From Spirosoma taeanense (lineage in GTDB: Bacteria > Bacteroidota > Bacteroidia > Cytophagales > Spirosomataceae), in the NCBI RefSeq assembly GCF_013127955.1, contig NZ_CP053435.1:4774001-4838000 (forward strand): a DNA stretch of 64,000 bases, given 5' to 3'. The notes beneath the pieces were generated by a model. That model ran no database searches. It was not told where the DNA came from and saw only the letters and a program-made list of their open reading frames with translations. The translations under genes were made by a program, and so were the position numbers. Positions 51,591-59,854 of the stretch are shown here, in pieces. How positions within the stretch are numbered: position 1 is the stretch's first letter; each line of letters opens with the position of its first letter.

Positions 51591-52040
51591 TTACTTGTGC
51601 AGTGCCTTCACTTTCTGATAGGCTTCCTGCAACTCATTGAGCTGCCTGGTCAGATCCTCCTTAATATAAGCAGGGATATGATCTTTTTCGATAGCATCTT
51701 TATAAGCTTCTACAGCCGCGTTCTCGCCAAACTCGACCGAACTTAGCACGGTATCCCGGTCTTTACCCGTAAGGGCCGACTTGATGTCAATCCAGGCGCG
51801 GTGAATTTTGCTGGAAACGTCCGTCGTGGTTTCATCCGATACGGCCGAGCCGTCGATCCGTACGATGTGATCGGCCAGTTGGCTGCGGAAGTTCTGGCTC
51901 TGGATAATGTAGTGCCGGAACAGATCATCCAGCTCAGCGTCTTTATTGTCTTCGATGGCTTTTTCGTAGCCATGAATGCGGTCATTGTTGATTTTGACCA
52001 GGTCGTTGAGATCCTCAACGATTTCTTCGTTCTTAATCAT
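51591..52040 (-). CDS. PA2169/DUF2383-type four-helix (ferritin-like) protein
   Basis: A 149-residue protein. VEDLNDLVKINNDRIHGYEKAIED, LDDLFRHYIIQSQNFRSQLADHI, and VLSSVEFGENAAVEAYKDAIEK supply the acidic/His pattern of the DUF2383 bundle (E/D..H spacing), which resembles ferritin-like dimetal sites. In many bacteria it is a stress-induced protein of unknown action. It lies 107 bp downstream of the rhodopsin gene on the same strand, with no terminator evident, so it may be on the same transcript. Confidence 0.88.
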   Translation of the reverse strand: MIKNEEIVEDLNDLVKINNDRIHGYEKAIEDNKDAELDDLFRHYIIQSQNFRSQLADHIVRIDGSAVSDETTTDVSSKIHRAWIDIKSALTGKDRDTVLSSVEFGENAAVEAYKDAIEKDHIPAYIKEDLTRQLNELQEAYQKVKALHK

Positions 52041-52147
52041 AACAGTTGCTTTCGATAGTTTGTGAACCAGCTAATACAACTCCACCTTTTTATGAATTGT
52101 TTGCTGAAAGCAGGCTTTCCTGCCGACAATTATTGAGTCAATTGGAG

Positions 52148-52963
52148 CTAAACAGATATCTCGTCCGGCAACGGCTTCAGCTCACCGGTACTGGCTACAT
52201 AAGCCACTAGACCAACGCCAGCTTTATTGATCAGATCGGCCACGGAAAAGGCAATGTGAATCCAGTTCAGGTCGATGTCAAACACCGTCAGGATATAACC
52301 AATGGGATAAACGCCCCAGAACGTTACGGTTGTCAGAGCCATCAGCCGATACGCCCACCGCTCACGGGGCTGCACACGACCCGCAAATTGTTGCCAGAGT
52401 CGGTAAAGCGTCAGCAGAACAAGCACATAGCCAACCGTTGAGACCGCCCCCCAAATCAGTTTCGGCCCTACCTGTATCTCGTTGCCGAACGAAAGCTGCT
52501 GTTCGCCGATAAAGCCGGTTAAAATCATGAAGAAGTCGGCCAGCAGCAGAATGGTCAGCGGCCGCTTCTGCTCACGCCAACTGAGCCGGAGCATCAACAC
52601 CATCTTGACAAGCAGCAAGGGGGTTGTAACGGCCCAGTCCATGTAGCGATACTGGTTGATGGCGCTATAGGACTCCCGGATAAGCGTTCGTCGATCGTCG
52701 GGGCTAGGCAGCGTACCCAGTTCAACCAGCAGGTCGTGGTAATAGCCCTGAATCAGGAAATACGACAAGCCAGCTATAGCCGAAATAACAGCCGTCAGAA
52801 TGTGGGCGGTACGGTGTTCGGCTACCACCTGGTCGCGAGTGGCCCATGCAAAGAGAAACGTGCCCAGAAAGGCATACGTGGTCACGATCAGAAAGAAATA
52901 CGTGACCATGGGCATCAAGCCAACAGTACCCGCCGTTGGAATAAATGTATCAGCTAACTCCAT
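52148..52963 (-). CDS. Microbial (type 1) rhodopsin, D-T-K motif, probable proton pump
   Basis: Seven transmembrane helices, 271 residues from the ATG at 52961-52963 (MELADTFIPTAG). An in-frame TTG at 52996 is possible but less likely. Helix C reads QYRYMDWAVTTPLLLVKM: R106, D109 (Schiff-base counterion), T113 and K120 at the bacteriorhodopsin 82/85/89/96 positions. Lys at the proton-donor position is known from Exiguobacterium rhodopsin. The retinal Lys is K247 in ADLINKAGVG, with D243. Helix B has S67 where proteorhodopsins have His. L117 is the green-tuning residue. No retinal-synthesis gene is in the window. The start codon sits in a 15-bp hairpin. A light-driven outward proton pump is inferred. 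Confidence 0.93.
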   Translation of the reverse strand: MELADTFIPTAGTVGLMPMVTYFFLIVTTYAFLGTFLFAWATRDQVVAEHRTAHILTAVISAIAGLSYFLIQGYYHDLLVELGTLPSPDDRRTLIRESYSAINQYRYMDWAVTTPLLLVKMVLMLRLSWREQKRPLTILLLADFFMILTGFIGEQQLSFGNEIQVGPKLIWGAVSTVGYVLVLLTLYRLWQQFAGRVQPRERWAYRLMALTTVTFWGVYPIGYILTVFDIDLNWIHIAFSVADLINKAGVGLVAYVASTGELKPLPDEISV

Positions 52964-53012
52964 AGATGCAGTAACATCGGTACAGAAACTATCCAACGTT
53001 ACTGCATCTATG
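52961..53012 (-). promoter_or_regulatory. 15-bp inverted repeat that contains the rhodopsin start codon
   Basis: Arms CATAGATGCAGTAAC (52961-52975) and GTTACTGCATCTATG (52998-53012) are perfect complements with a 22-nt loop. On the minus strand the 3' arm ends exactly with the rhodopsin ATG, so the start codon would be paired in the folded mRNA. No T-run follows, which argues against a terminator. It could also be a protein operator. Confidence 0.7.
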
Positions 53013-53028
53013 AAGGCATTGTTTTAAA

Positions 53029-53679
53029 TTATTTAAGCGCAGTTTTTATCTGGGTCATTTCCTGCTGCGCCTTCGTGACTAACTCCCTGGCGTAGTCTTT
53101 GAGCGCACTGTTGTTGCCATACTGCAGGTAGGTATTAGCCATGTCGATGGCATCCTGCCGATGCTCAAGCATTACCGTGACAAAATTTTTGTCGAAATCG
53201 CTCGTCAGCTTGTCTTCCGTTCCGCCCTGCTGCAGTTTGAGGGCCATAGCCTGCATGTTGCGGCTTTGCTGCTGGGTGAAGGCCTGATTCGGGCGCGATG
53301 GCTTAATCTGCCGCATTGTTCCGTCCAGCTGCGTAATCTCGCTTTGCGTGGCCTTGAGCAGATTCTGCGCCAGTTGCTTCAGCGTTGTATCTTTTCCGTT
53401 CTGTACCTCCTGCTTCAGCAGATCCTGCTCGCCCTGCGCGTGGATTTTGGCCTGGAGCACATAGTCGAAGTCCGGATCACCCGTGGCCTGAAGTTTTTTG
53501 AGTTTTTCCATCATCTGGCGCATCGGCTCCAGCAGAGCCGTTTTGGCCGGATCACTGGCTGAGGTCCGGGCGGCACCCGTTCCCCCCGTTGTTGTGGCCT
53601 GCGCGCAGGCGACCATTGTACTTCCCGACAGGCTAACCGCCAGCAGACAGGCAAATAGGTTGTTGTTGCGGATTTTCAT
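53029..53679 (-). CDS. DUF4142 secreted protein
   Basis: The start is the ATG at 53677-53679 (MKIRNNNLFACLLAVSLSGSTMVACAQA), which gives a signal peptide; upstream reading is not protein-like. 216 residues. The DUF4142 bundle shows in FDYVLQAKIHAQGEQDLLKQEVQNG, TLKQLAQNLLKATQSEITQL and NFVTVMLEHRQDAIDMANTYLQYG with ferritin-like H/E spacing, ending ALKDYARELVTKAQQEMTQIK. Its stop is 66 bp before the rhodopsin ATG on the same strand. The family is periplasmic and uncharacterised; the genes around it (rhodopsin, DUF2383) suggest a stress or light/energy setting. Confidence 0.9.
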   Translation of the reverse strand: MKIRNNNLFACLLAVSLSGSTMVACAQATTTGGTGAARTSASDPAKTALLEPMRQMMEKLKKLQATGDPDFDYVLQAKIHAQGEQDLLKQEVQNGKDTTLKQLAQNLLKATQSEITQLDGTMRQIKPSRPNQAFTQQQSRNMQAMALKLQQGGTEDKLTSDFDKNFVTVMLEHRQDAIDMANTYLQYGNNSALKDYARELVTKAQQEMTQIKTALK

Positions 53680-53857
53680 CGTATGTAATGAATTAATGAC
53701 TACGTGAATGATTTGGTCTCGCCAAATTAGGCACTTGCATACTAAAGACAAACGAAGCCGCCAATGGTTTAACCCGGCCCGGTTTATGAGCCGTTATCTG
53801 ACGGCCCGTACGCTCCTCTTCACCATATTTGCTATTCATTGAAGGTAGCCCGTCCGT

Positions 53858-54664
53858 ATGTCCGCCCACATTGCCCTGGTTGTTAGTCTGACTTTCCTGA
53901 TTCATCTCGTTGGAACGCTGGCGCTGGGCGCGCGAATTGTGGGAATTCGAACGGGCAAATGGTCGGTCACCTATGCCCTGTTCAACATCATGACGCTGGT
54001 GTCCCGGCTGGCTACAACGCTTCAGGCTCCGCTGCTGGCTAAAACGGTCGAGATGGACATCCAGTCGGGCCGGTTGGGCAACTACGGCGACTTTCAATGG
54101 ATTATGGCCTCGGCTACGGTCGCTACGCTCGTCAGCATCCTGTTGTTTCCGTCCTTTCAGCGCTTGCTGGCCCAGGCAGTTGACCGCTATTACGAGTACC
54201 GCTCAATTCCCCGACTGCTGTACCATAGCCTGTCCTGGCGCTACCTGCGCCGGGTTCCGGTGCACATGAAGTGGCCCGATCGCGCCAACTTCCAGCACGT
54301 TCAGGGCAGCCGGGCGGTTTCCAGGTCCATCATCTTGCTGAATGTGCTGTCAAGCGCCGTTCTTACAGTGGGCGTTCTGGCTACGCTCTACGCGGGGTAT
54401 CTGAATCCCGACCTGCGCTCTACGTCGGCTTCGATGGCCGGGTTTATTAACGGCATCTCAACTATCCTCGCGGTGATGTTTATCGACCCCGACGTAGCGC
54501 TACTGACCGATGAGGTAACGGGTGGCCGCGTCAGCGAAGGCTATTTCCGGCGGTATCTGGTGCAGGTGCTGGCGGCCCGGCTGGCGGGTACAGTGCTGGC
54601 GCAGGCACTACTGGTGCCGTTTGCCTACGTAGTGGTCTGGGCGGCCGAGCAGTTACGGGTTTAA
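53858..54664 (+). CDS. amj: Amj-type (DUF2837) lipid II flippase-like membrane protein
   Basis: A 268-residue protein with about six to seven helices. VVSLTFLIHLVGTLALGARIVGIRTGKWSVTYALFNIMTLVSR and LQAPLLAKTVEMDIQSGRLGNYGDFQWIMASATVATLV near the start, and FINGISTILAVMFIDPDVALLTDEV later, match the pattern I know for B. subtilis Amj (YdaH), which flips lipid II across the membrane when MurJ is absent. That gives a peptidoglycan-precursor role, by family inference only. It overlaps the convergent NIF3 gene by 4 bp. Confidence 0.87.
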   Translation: MSAHIALVVSLTFLIHLVGTLALGARIVGIRTGKWSVTYALFNIMTLVSRLATTLQAPLLAKTVEMDIQSGRLGNYGDFQWIMASATVATLVSILLFPSFQRLLAQAVDRYYEYRSIPRLLYHSLSWRYLRRVPVHMKWPDRANFQHVQGSRAVSRSIILLNVLSSAVLTVGVLATLYAGYLNPDLRSTSASMAGFINGISTILAVMFIDPDVALLTDEVTGGRVSEGYFRRYLVQVLAARLAGTVLAQALLVPFAYVVVWAAEQLRV

Positions 54665-55404
54665 TGCAGGAATAAGGTCAACTCCGGCCAGCGTTCGCGC
54701 AGCAGATCGGCCAGGGCCCGCAGGCCCCACTCCTCGCTCCGACGATGCCCAACGGCCATTACGACGATGCCCGTCTGCGTTACGGCCTCCTGCGCTGGTT
54801 TGCGATAGGCACCGGTCAAATATAAGTCTACGCCCCGACCAGCTGCTTCGCGAATCAGGCTGTCATTCATGGCCCCAACTACGGCCACGCGGCTAACCAT
54901 GCCTGTAGCTCCCGCCACAATCTGATCGTAGCCTCCGAATAGCTCCCGGATAATCGTTTCCCAGTCGGCCAGGCTGCACTTTTCCATATCGAACACCATC
55001 CCTATTGGGCGCGCGGGCAGCAGATCGCCCGTTTCGGACTGGCTTTGCTTAAAGCCAAGCGGCTCAAGCGAACCGATAGCCCGGAGCTGAGCCGCTAATC
55101 GGGTATTAAAGCCCATGGTCAGCGTTTCGTCAAACGGCAGATGATGCGCTAAAATGCTTACGTCGGCGGGCAGCGGTATGTCGTCTATTCGCCAGGGACG
55201 ATGGAGATAAAGCGAATCGAGCTGATGTTGAACCACCCAGTGGGCAATGTCGGGCCAGGGTTCCAGCGCCAGACCCAGCCGCTGAACCCGTCGTCCGGCG
55301 AACCGGTACAGACCGCCCTGTTCGCTGGCGGGGTAACGCGAAGCCGCGAATTCGTTCGCTAAGAAATCAGCGATGTCATTGAGAGAAGCAAAGGAACCCG
55401 TCAT
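54661..55404 (-). CDS. NIF3/DUF34-family dinuclear-metal protein
   Basis: A 247-residue protein. LDSLYLHRPWRI and ADVSILAHHLPFDE give the first metal-binding His/Asp cluster, and VVMAVGHRRSEEWGLRAL the last (His and Glu), with VSRVAVVGAMNDSLIREAAGRGVDLYLTG in between. The usual NIF3 HHP..D pattern is present in modified form. The family forms toroidal hexamers with two metals per subunit and has been proposed as a GTP cyclohydrolase-like or metallochaperone protein; the true function is open. It is shorter than NIF3 forms with an inserted PII-like domain. Confidence 0.83.
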   Translation of the reverse strand: MTGSFASLNDIADFLANEFAASRYPASEQGGLYRFAGRRVQRLGLALEPWPDIAHWVVQHQLDSLYLHRPWRIDDIPLPADVSILAHHLPFDETLTMGFNTRLAAQLRAIGSLEPLGFKQSQSETGDLLPARPIGMVFDMEKCSLADWETIIRELFGGYDQIVAGATGMVSRVAVVGAMNDSLIREAAGRGVDLYLTGAYRKPAQEAVTQTGIVVMAVGHRRSEEWGLRALADLLRERWPELTLFLH

Positions 55405-55439
55405 ATTTGCATAACGGCCCGTTCGGGGTATGGTTTATC

Positions 55440-55982
55440 ATGCGAAAACTAATCCTTTATATTGCCAGCTCGCTCGATGGGTTCATTGCCCGTTCCGACG
55501 GTAGCTTCGACTGGCTCGACGCTACGCCTAACCCCAATCAGCTCGACTACGGCTACCATTCGTTCTACGTATCCATTGATACGACCCTGATGGGCAACAG
55601 CACCTATCAGACAATTCTGGATATGGGGGGCGACTTCCCCTATCCCGACAAAACCAATTACGTATTCAGCCGCCAGCCGGGGCAGGTCGATACGGCGTAT
55701 GTCCGGTACATCACCGACGATCCGGCCGCGTTTGTTCAATCGCTCAAGAATCAGGAAGGAAAGGCCATCTGGCTGGTTGGTGGTGGGCAATTGAACGCTG
55801 CTTTACTGAACGCCCGGCTGATCGATGAAATTATTCTGACACTGGTTCCAACTGTCCTGGGCAGCGGTATTCCCTTATTTGCTGATTCATCTCTGGAGAC
55901 TCAGTTTTCGCTGACCAACAGCGAATCGTTTGAAACCGGGTTTGTACAGCTAACCTATGCTCCTGCCCTTAATTCATTCTAA
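55440..55982 (+). CDS. RibD C-terminal / dihydrofolate-reductase-like reductase
   Basis: The start is the ATG at 55440 (MRKLILYIASSLDGFIARSDG). 180 residues. The DHFR-like fold of the RibD-C family shows in LYIASSLDGFIA (strand 1 and substrate loop), DTTLMGNSTYQTIL, TNYVFSRQ, IWLVGGGQLNAALLNARLIDEIILTLVPTVLGSGIPLF (NADPH-binding GGG and final strands). Stand-alone members reduce unknown pterin- or flavin-like substrates; some are annotated as dihydrofolate reductases. The upstream NIF3 gene is divergent, 35 bp away. Confidence 0.92.
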   Translation: MRKLILYIASSLDGFIARSDGSFDWLDATPNPNQLDYGYHSFYVSIDTTLMGNSTYQTILDMGGDFPYPDKTNYVFSRQPGQVDTAYVRYITDDPAAFVQSLKNQEGKAIWLVGGGQLNAALLNARLIDEIILTLVPTVLGSGIPLFADSSLETQFSLTNSESFETGFVQLTYAPALNSF

Positions 55983-56039
55983 TCCAGGCTACGTAAATAC
56001 AGCTTTTTGACGACAACACGACCGTTCGCTCAAGACAGC

Positions 56040-56147
56040 TTGTTATTTTGGCATCCAGCATCGTAGCTTTGTGGCAGCTTAAACGCGTCCGCCCGACGGT
56101 TCGCCTACGCCGATGATTCTCTCCTGCTAAGCCCCTACGGGGGGCTT
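56040..56147 (+). promoter_or_regulatory. Promoter and structured leader of the MATE gene
   Basis: TTG at 56040-56042, 21 bp, then TAGCTTTG at 56064-56071: a Bacteroidota promoter starting near 56078. The resulting 170-nt leader contains hairpin AAGCCCC / GGGGCTT at 56129-56147 and pyrimidine-rich sequence after it, so attenuation or a drug-responsive leader is possible. Confidence 0.5.
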
Positions 56148-56249
56148 CCTTCATTTCCTTACCGCTGCCTCTTTAGGGAGCCATTTCTATTTTTCACATC
56201 CTGTTTGTCGCTGCTGGCTGTTGAGCCGGGGCTTGACTTGTTTTCATCA

Positions 56250-57635
56250 ATGACCAGATACTTCCGGTTATTTCTGGACGCTTTGCGCGGTTCAGAAACC
56301 AATTTTACGTCCGGCAGCATTAACCGGGCCATTTTTCTGCTATCCGTTCCCATGATCCTGGAGATGGTCATGGAATCGCTGTTCGCCGTAGTCGATGTTT
56401 TTTTCGTGGCTAAAATCGGGACGGAAGCCGTTGCCACCGTAGGCCTGACCGAGTCGGTGCTGACGCTGGTGTACTCCATTGCCATTGGCCTGAGTACGGC
56501 CGCTACGGCGCTGGTCGCCCGACGTATTGGCGAGAACAGCGCACGCGAGGCCGGTCGGTCCGTTGGGCAGGTTATTCTGGTGTCCGTTACGCTGGCGATT
56601 GCCATGGGGGTTCCGGGCTTTCTGTTTGCCGAAGACATTCTGCGGCTGATGGGGGGCGATGAACAGCTCATTGCCAACGGCGCCAACTTTACGCGTATGA
56701 TTTTTGCCAGCGCCCCCGCTATCGTTCTGCTGCATACGCTGAGCGGCTGTTTGCGGGGCGCGGGCGAAGCGTCGGTGGCCATGCGCTCCCTGTGGCTGGC
56801 CAATGGCATCAACATTGTTCTGTGTCCGGTGCTGATCTTTGGCCTCGGCCCCTTTCCCGAACTGGGCGTGCTGGGGTCGGCCGTAGCGACGACGACGGGC
56901 CGAACGGTAGGCGTCCTATATCAGTTGTATGCCCTGACGCGTCCGGGCAGTATCGTGCAGATTCATCGGGCCGACGTAACGCCGAATGCCGACATTATCC
57001 GCAACCTGCTGGGGCTGGCAGCCGGCGGTACGGGGCAGTTCCTGATTTCATCGGCCAGCTGGGTGTTCCTTACCCGGATCATGTCCACCTTCGGCAGCGA
57101 TGCCGTGGCCGGATACACCATTGCCATTCGGATTATCGTCTTTACGATCCTGCCTTCCTGGGGGATGGCCAACGCTGCCGCTACCCTGGTTGGGCAGAAT
57201 CTGGGGGCGGGTCAGCCCGAACGTGCTGAAACATCGGCCTGGCGGGCGGCCTTCTGCAACATGCTGTTCCTGGTGGCCGTTGGGATCGTGTTTTTCCTGG
57301 GCGCTGCGGAAGTGGTGGGTCTGTTTAATCGCAATATCCGGGTGGTGGAGATTGCGGTGCAGTGTCTGCGGGTGTTCTGCGCGGGTTACGTATTCTTTGC
57401 CTATGGCATGGTCCTGACGCAGTCGCTCAACGGCGCGGGCGACACCCGAACGCCTACCCTGCTCAACATCGTCTGCTTCTGGCTGATCGAAATTCCGCTG
57501 GCCTATACGCTCGCCAACGGGCTGGGCTGGGGACCGCAGGGCGTTTTCTGGTCGGTGGCCATCAGTGAATCGCTGCTGGCGGTGTTCGCGATCTGGGCCT
57601 TTCGCCGGGGCCGCTGGAAGGTTGTTCAAGTCTAG
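56250..57635 (+). CDS. MATE-family efflux transporter
   Basis: The start is the ATG at 56250 (MTRYFRLFLDALRGSETNFTSG). 461 residues, about 12 helices in two halves: RAIFLLSVPMILEMVMESLFAVVDVFFVAKIG starts the first and IIRNLLGLAAGGTGQFLISSASWVFLTRI the second; GAGDTRTPTLLNIVCFWLIEIPLAY is near the end. It is a DinF/NorM-like cation-coupled exporter, distinct from the one at 33460-34863. It has its own promoter with a structured leader, and a hairpin (57701-57735) follows. The substrate is unknown. Confidence 0.93.
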   Translation: MTRYFRLFLDALRGSETNFTSGSINRAIFLLSVPMILEMVMESLFAVVDVFFVAKIGTEAVATVGLTESVLTLVYSIAIGLSTAATALVARRIGENSAREAGRSVGQVILVSVTLAIAMGVPGFLFAEDILRLMGGDEQLIANGANFTRMIFASAPAIVLLHTLSGCLRGAGEASVAMRSLWLANGINIVLCPVLIFGLGPFPELGVLGSAVATTTGRTVGVLYQLYALTRPGSIVQIHRADVTPNADIIRNLLGLAAGGTGQFLISSASWVFLTRIMSTFGSDAVAGYTIAIRIIVFTILPSWGMANAAATLVGQNLGAGQPERAETSAWRAAFCNMLFLVAVGIVFFLGAAEVVGLFNRNIRVVEIAVQCLRVFCAGYVFFAYGMVLTQSLNGAGDTRTPTLLNIVCFWLIEIPLAYTLANGLGWGPQGVFWSVAISESLLAVFAIWAFRRGRWKVVQV

Positions 57636-57700
57636 ACAAAGCCGGTTAAAACAGGCCCTGATTAACCGAAACTTTTACCAAAACAGGGCCGTTATACACT

Positions 57701-57735
57701 ACGGGGCTTTATTGGAATCCCGCATAAAGCCCCGT
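57701..57735 (+). terminator. Hairpin between the MATE gene and hflX
   Basis: A perfect 12-bp stem ACGGGGCTTTAT / ATAAAGCCCCGT with an 11-nt loop. No T-run follows. It ends 22 bp before the hflX ATG and probably ends the MATE transcript. Confidence 0.55.
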
Positions 57736-57757
57736 CTAACCACTCGAATAAGACTAC

Positions 57758-59038
57758 ATGATCGACACCCATAAACAACCCGAAACCGCCGTTCTGGTCG
57801 CGCTGATTACGCAGAAGCAAACTGCCGACCAAACGAAAGAATACCTAGATGAATTAGCGTTTCTGGCCGAAACGTCGGGCGTAAAGACCGTCCAGTCGTT
57901 TACCCAGAAACTCGACCGACCCGACACCCGCACGTTTGTGGGTAAAGGCAAGCTGGAGGAAATCCAGACTTATATTCTCGCCAACCCGGTTGATACCATC
58001 ATTTTTGATGACGACCTGACCCCGGCGCAGGTCCGTAACCTCGAAGCCGAGTTCAAGGAGATCAAAGTGCTGGACCGGAGCCTGCTCATCCTGAATATTT
58101 TCTCGATGCGGGCGCAGACGGCGCAGGCGCGCGTGCAGGTTGAGCTGGCGCAATACCAGTACCTGTACCCGCGACTCACCCGAATGTGGACCCACCTGAG
58201 CCGCCAGAAAGGCGGTGCGGGGATGCGCGGACCGGGTGAGAAAGAGCTCGAAACCGACCGCCGGATCGTGAAAGACCGGATTGCGTTTCTGAAAGAGAAG
58301 CTGGCTAAAATTGACAAGCAGAGCGTTACGCGCCGGAAGGAACGCGACCGGCTGGTACGGGTCGCTTTAGTGGGGTACACCAACGTAGGGAAGTCTACGC
58401 TGATGCGCACCATGGCCAAAACCGACGTGTTTGCCGAAAACAAGCTCTTCGCTACGGTGGATTCGACCGTGCGCAAGGTTACACTCGGCAACATTCCGTT
58501 TCTGCTTACCGATACGGTTGGATTCATCCGGAAACTGCCGACGACCTTAATCGAAGCCTTTAAATCGACGCTCGATGAGGTCAGGGAAGCCGACGTGCTC
58601 GTACACGTGGTGGACGTATCGCATCCGCTGTTTGAGGAGCAGATTGAGGTAGTCAACACGACGCTTGCCGACATCAAAGCGGCCGACAAGCCAGTTGTGC
58701 TGGTGTTCAACAAAATGGACAAGTTCGTTCCGCGCGACGAGTGGACGGGCGGCCCCGACATGCACCCGATGGACGACGAGTTCGACCAGGATGCTACCAC
58801 GCAGGCGGTTGAAGTGCCGGTTGCCATCCGGAAGCAAACCGCGCTCGACTATCTGAAGAAGACGTATCTGACCAAAAAAGCCGATCACGTCGCGTTCATA
58901 TCCGCCGAAACGGGTGAGAACGTCGGGGAGCTGCGCGAGTTGCTCTACTCGCTCGTCAAGGAGAAGCACTACCAGATTTACCCCAACTGGGTAAACGTGC
59001 CCCTGTCCGAGTCAGCCGAATACAGTGACGAGTTGTAA
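57758..59038 (+). CDS. hflX: Ribosome-associated GTPase HflX
   Basis: A 426-residue protein. The N-terminal HflX domain (about 1-190) includes TFVGKGKLEEIQ, DDDLTPAQVRNLE, DRSLLILNIFSMRAQTAQARVQVELAQYQYLYPRL and the glycine-rich GGAGMRGPGEKELETDRR. The GTPase domain has G1 GYTNVGKST (206-214), G3 DTVGF and G4 NKMD. HflX binds the 50S subunit and splits stalled or heat-damaged ribosomes. A short C-terminal extension (LVKEKHYQIYPNWVNVPLSESAEYSDEL) is present. It is monocistronic, with a terminator at 59058-59087. Confidence 0.96.
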   Translation: MIDTHKQPETAVLVALITQKQTADQTKEYLDELAFLAETSGVKTVQSFTQKLDRPDTRTFVGKGKLEEIQTYILANPVDTIIFDDDLTPAQVRNLEAEFKEIKVLDRSLLILNIFSMRAQTAQARVQVELAQYQYLYPRLTRMWTHLSRQKGGAGMRGPGEKELETDRRIVKDRIAFLKEKLAKIDKQSVTRRKERDRLVRVALVGYTNVGKSTLMRTMAKTDVFAENKLFATVDSTVRKVTLGNIPFLLTDTVGFIRKLPTTLIEAFKSTLDEVREADVLVHVVDVSHPLFEEQIEVVNTTLADIKAADKPVVLVFNKMDKFVPRDEWTGGPDMHPMDDEFDQDATTQAVEVPVAIRKQTALDYLKKTYLTKKADHVAFISAETGENVGELRELLYSLVKEKHYQIYPNWVNVPLSESAEYSDEL

Positions 59039-59057
59039 AAACCCGTTTTCATAAACC

Positions 59058-59087
59058 AAAAGACCGCTCTCATAGGCGGTCTTTTTT
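59058..59087 (+). terminator. Rho-independent terminator after hflX
   Basis: AAAAGACCGC / GCGGTCTTTT stem with an 8-nt loop and six Ts, 20 bp after the hflX stop. Confidence 0.92.
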
Positions 59088-59188
59088 GTTGTTAACGCTT
59101 TATATAATCTGTAATTTAGTGCGAACTACTTTCGGTTGGCCGTAAGCCAGGGGTTATTGCTCCAGCCTTCAGCAAGATTTAAAATGTA

Positions 59189-59833
59189 ATGAAAAAAGAA
59201 ACATTAGAAAAAGTGTTCATAGAGAGTTTAAATAAAAACTTCCAAGCGCAGTCTAAATACTTCGACTGCAATTTTTTAGTACTTCACGAATTAGTGAGCC
59301 CAATATTCGAAATAAATAAATGCATTATACTTCAATTTTATAGAGCTTCTATAACGCTTACCAATATGTTGTTAGAGCGCGCTTTGAAAATAGCTTTAAT
59401 TTATAACGAGGCAGGAATTGAACCCGAACCTATTGAGAATTGGCACTCTACGTTTTCTGAGCCTAACCATAAGTATAGTAATTTCAAGCTGGCTAATTCA
59501 ATAGATAAGTGTAAAAAGGAGGGCCTAATTTCAGAAGCCGAAAGAGATGTATTAAGCAATAATATTCGAACACTCATACGCAATGGTTTTTCGCACGCAG
59601 ACCCAACTGAAGTTTTAAAGCCGCTTCCTGACGAGAAGAGTATATGCCAAGGGGACTTTTCAAAGCCAGTAGAATTGAAATTATTTAAAGTCAACTTCAA
59701 AGCCATTCCAGCTTTCCAAGCTGAAGAAATGGAGCTTTTTGCTATAAGAAATGCTTCGTCCTACTTTGATTTTGTATTTAGGCTTACAATAGATATAGAT
59801 AAAAGGCTTTTTGATAAGTCTAATAAAGTTTAA
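59189..59833 (+). CDS. HEPN-like protein, AT-rich, possibly transferred
   Basis: A 214-residue protein, clearly AT-richer than hflX before it, beside an IS. The predicted all-helical product has FEINKCIILQFYRASITLTNMLLERALKIALIY and, after a charged loop, VLSNNIRTLIRNGFSHADPTEVL. R131-N132-x3-H136 matches the Rx4-6H motif of HEPN ribonuclease/toxin domains, including the polar residue after Arg. No partner nucleotidyltransferase or other defence gene is visible. IS copy 2 inserted 21 bp after its stop, between the gene and its probable terminator (60718-60759). A defence or toxin role is speculation. Confidence 0.6.
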   Translation: MKKETLEKVFIESLNKNFQAQSKYFDCNFLVLHELVSPIFEINKCIILQFYRASITLTNMLLERALKIALIYNEAGIEPEPIENWHSTFSEPNHKYSNFKLANSIDKCKKEGLISEAERDVLSNNIRTLIRNGFSHADPTEVLKPLPDEKSICQGDFSKPVELKLFKVNFKAIPAFQAEEMELFAIRNASSYFDFVFRLTIDIDKRLFDKSNKV

Positions 59834-59854
59834 TGTTTTATTGCAAACTCATAA

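Noticed and set aside
52041-53857. Search for retinal-synthesis (blh/brp or crtY) genes next to the rhodopsin
   Set aside because: The neighbouring genes are a DUF2383 bundle, a DUF4142 protein and an Amj-like flippase; no carotenoid gene is in the window.
56078-56249. Possible guanidine (mini-ykkC) riboswitch in the MATE leader, because a hairpin loop contains ACGG
   Set aside because: A second hairpin with an ACGR loop, needed for that class, is absent, and the ACGG does not form a clean tetraloop. Only a generic structured leader is supported.
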